Positions 5,915 to 6,523 of a DNA stretch of 6,523 nt are shown here, in pieces. Both the position numbers and the translations under genes were made by a program. Positions within the stretch are counted from its first letter, which is position 1; every line of letters begins with the position of its first letter. Under the pieces are notes generated by a model. The model was not told where the DNA came from and ran no database searches. It saw only the letters and a program-made list of their open reading frames with translations. Source of the stretch: an uncultured Intestinimonas sp. (GTDB lineage: Bacteria; Bacillota_A; Clostridia; Oscillospirales; Oscillospiraceae); contig CAUBHZ010000110.1 of the NCBI GenBank assembly GCA_958435885.1, forward strand, positions 1-6,523. The letters are read 5' to 3'.

Positions 5915-6523
5915 CTACTCCGCCTTTCGGTCCACCCAGGTGGCCTTGAATTTGGAGTAGATGATCTTCTGCTCGCTGTAAAGGCCGTAGTACCCGGAGA
6001 GCATGTAGGAGATGGCACAGCACAGGGCGTAAAGAGGCAGGCCCCGGCTGGTAAATAGTTCATAGGCCAGGAGGATGGAGGTGATGGGGCAGTTGGTAGC
6101 GCCGCAGAATACCGCCGTCATCCCAAGCGCCCCGCCGAAGGACTGGGACAGGCCCAGCAGCGGTCCGACCACCGTGCCAAAGGCGGCACCAGTGAAGAGC
6201 ACTGGCACGATCTCGCCGCCGCGGAAGCCGGCCCCCAGAGTGAGGGCGGTAAAGACCAGCTTGAGCAGGAACGCCTCCGAGATGGTCTCGCCCGCCAGCA
6301 TCCGGCGGATGACAGCATCCCCGGCGCCGTTGTAGGTCTGTTCCCCCACCAGCAGGGTCAGCAGCAGCACCAGGGCGCCGCCAACAGCCGCCCGGACCAG
6401 GGGATTGGGGAAGTATTTGGCATAGAGCTTGGGGGCCGCATGCATCACTTTGCAGAACAGGATGGAAAGCAGAGCGCACAGCACCCCCATCACGCACACC
6501 TGGGCCATGGACCAGGGACCCAG
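5915..6523 (-). CDS. ClC-family anion channel/antiporter, C-terminal part (N-terminus outside window)
   Basis: This is an integral membrane protein of the ClC family, moving chloride or a related anion, often in exchange for protons. The frame is open to the window edge (LGPWSMAQVCVMG), so the ATG at 6508 is internal and 202 codons of the C-terminal half are seen. Several hydrophobic helices are present. The diagnostic stretch TLGAGFRGGEIVPVLFTGAA occupies the position of the GxFxP anion-binding loop of classical ClC proteins. It is followed by GMTAVFCGATNCPITSILLAYELF, the conserved helix before the C-terminus. The protein ends YSKFKATWVDRKAE, a plausible natural end, with no CBS domains. 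The GGE-x-x-P motif and the N-C-P-I stretch resemble, from memory, the fluoride-exporting CLC-F branch more than chloride ClCs; this is inference. The first gating motifs lie outside the window. It is separated from the rpiR operon by a terminator and is probably unrelated. Confidence 0.88.
   Translation of the reverse strand: MGPWSMAQVCVMGVLCALLSILFCKVMHAAPKLYAKYFPNPLVRAAVGGALVLLLTLLVGEQTYNGAGDAVIRRMLAGETISEAFLLKLVFTALTLGAGFRGGEIVPVLFTGAAFGTVVGPLLGLSQSFGGALGMTAVFCGATNCPITSILLAYELFTSRGLPLYALCCAISYMLSGYYGLYSEQKIIYSKFKATWVDRKAE

Noticed and set aside
5682..6023. Minus-strand open frame of 113 codons overlapping the ClC end and the terminator
   Set aside because: It is in a different frame from the recognised ClC protein and runs through the terminator hairpin; the peptide has no sensible features.

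Overview
The window reads as chromosomal DNA from a high-GC anaerobic Firmicute. Strongly G/C-ending codons, AGGAGG-type ribosome sites, a lipoprotein-type binding protein and the style of the proteins suggest a Clostridia member of the Oscillospiraceae type (Flavonifractor, Oscillibacter or Lawsonibacter-like). That placement is an inference from protein and codon style. Every convincing gene lies on the minus strand, so the window is best read from high to low coordinates.

Layout in transcription order. (1) 6523-5915 is the C-terminal part of a ClC-family anion channel or antiporter, cut by the window edge. It is followed by a short coding-like tail and a rho-independent terminator (about 5765-5724). 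(2) 5729-5440 is an AT-rich spacer, purine-rich on the + strand, with no convincing gene. (3) 5439-5369 is a regulatory block: a 24-bp palindrome followed by a sigma-A type promoter with further inverted repeats over the -35 and the spacer. (4) 5333-4473 is an RpiR/MurR-type regulator (HTH plus SIS domain). (5) 4394-2841 is a peptide/nickel-type (SBP_bac_5) solute-binding lipoprotein. (6) A strong hairpin without a U-tract sits at 2786-2741. (7) 2706-1786 is an OppB/DppB-type permease interrupted by one in-frame TAG. (8) 1772-912 is an OppC/DppC-type permease. (9) 896 to the window edge is an OppD/DppD-type ATPase, cut at its C-terminus. A second ATPase (OppF type) would be expected just beyond base 1.

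The regulator and transporter genes probably form one operon, rpiR-SBP-B-C-D(-F). The lipoprotein captures a ligand outside the membrane, the B/C permeases form the channel, and the ATPase(s) drive import. The regulator, with an SIS-type sensor domain, probably controls the promoter upstream of itself. The transported ligand cannot be read from the sequence; a peptide is the default, but related systems also carry sugars, opines and nickel.

Most worth a second look: the single amber codon in an otherwise intact permease B gene, directly followed by a possible restart site; a second amber codon at the end of the ClC gene, after which coding-like sequence continues in the same frame; the unusual SIS ligand loop of the regulator; the GGE-type motif of the ClC protein, which recalls the fluoride-exporting CLC-F branch; and the clean palindrome next to the operon promoter. 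I found no CRISPR array, mobile element, RNA gene or clearly new multi-gene system.
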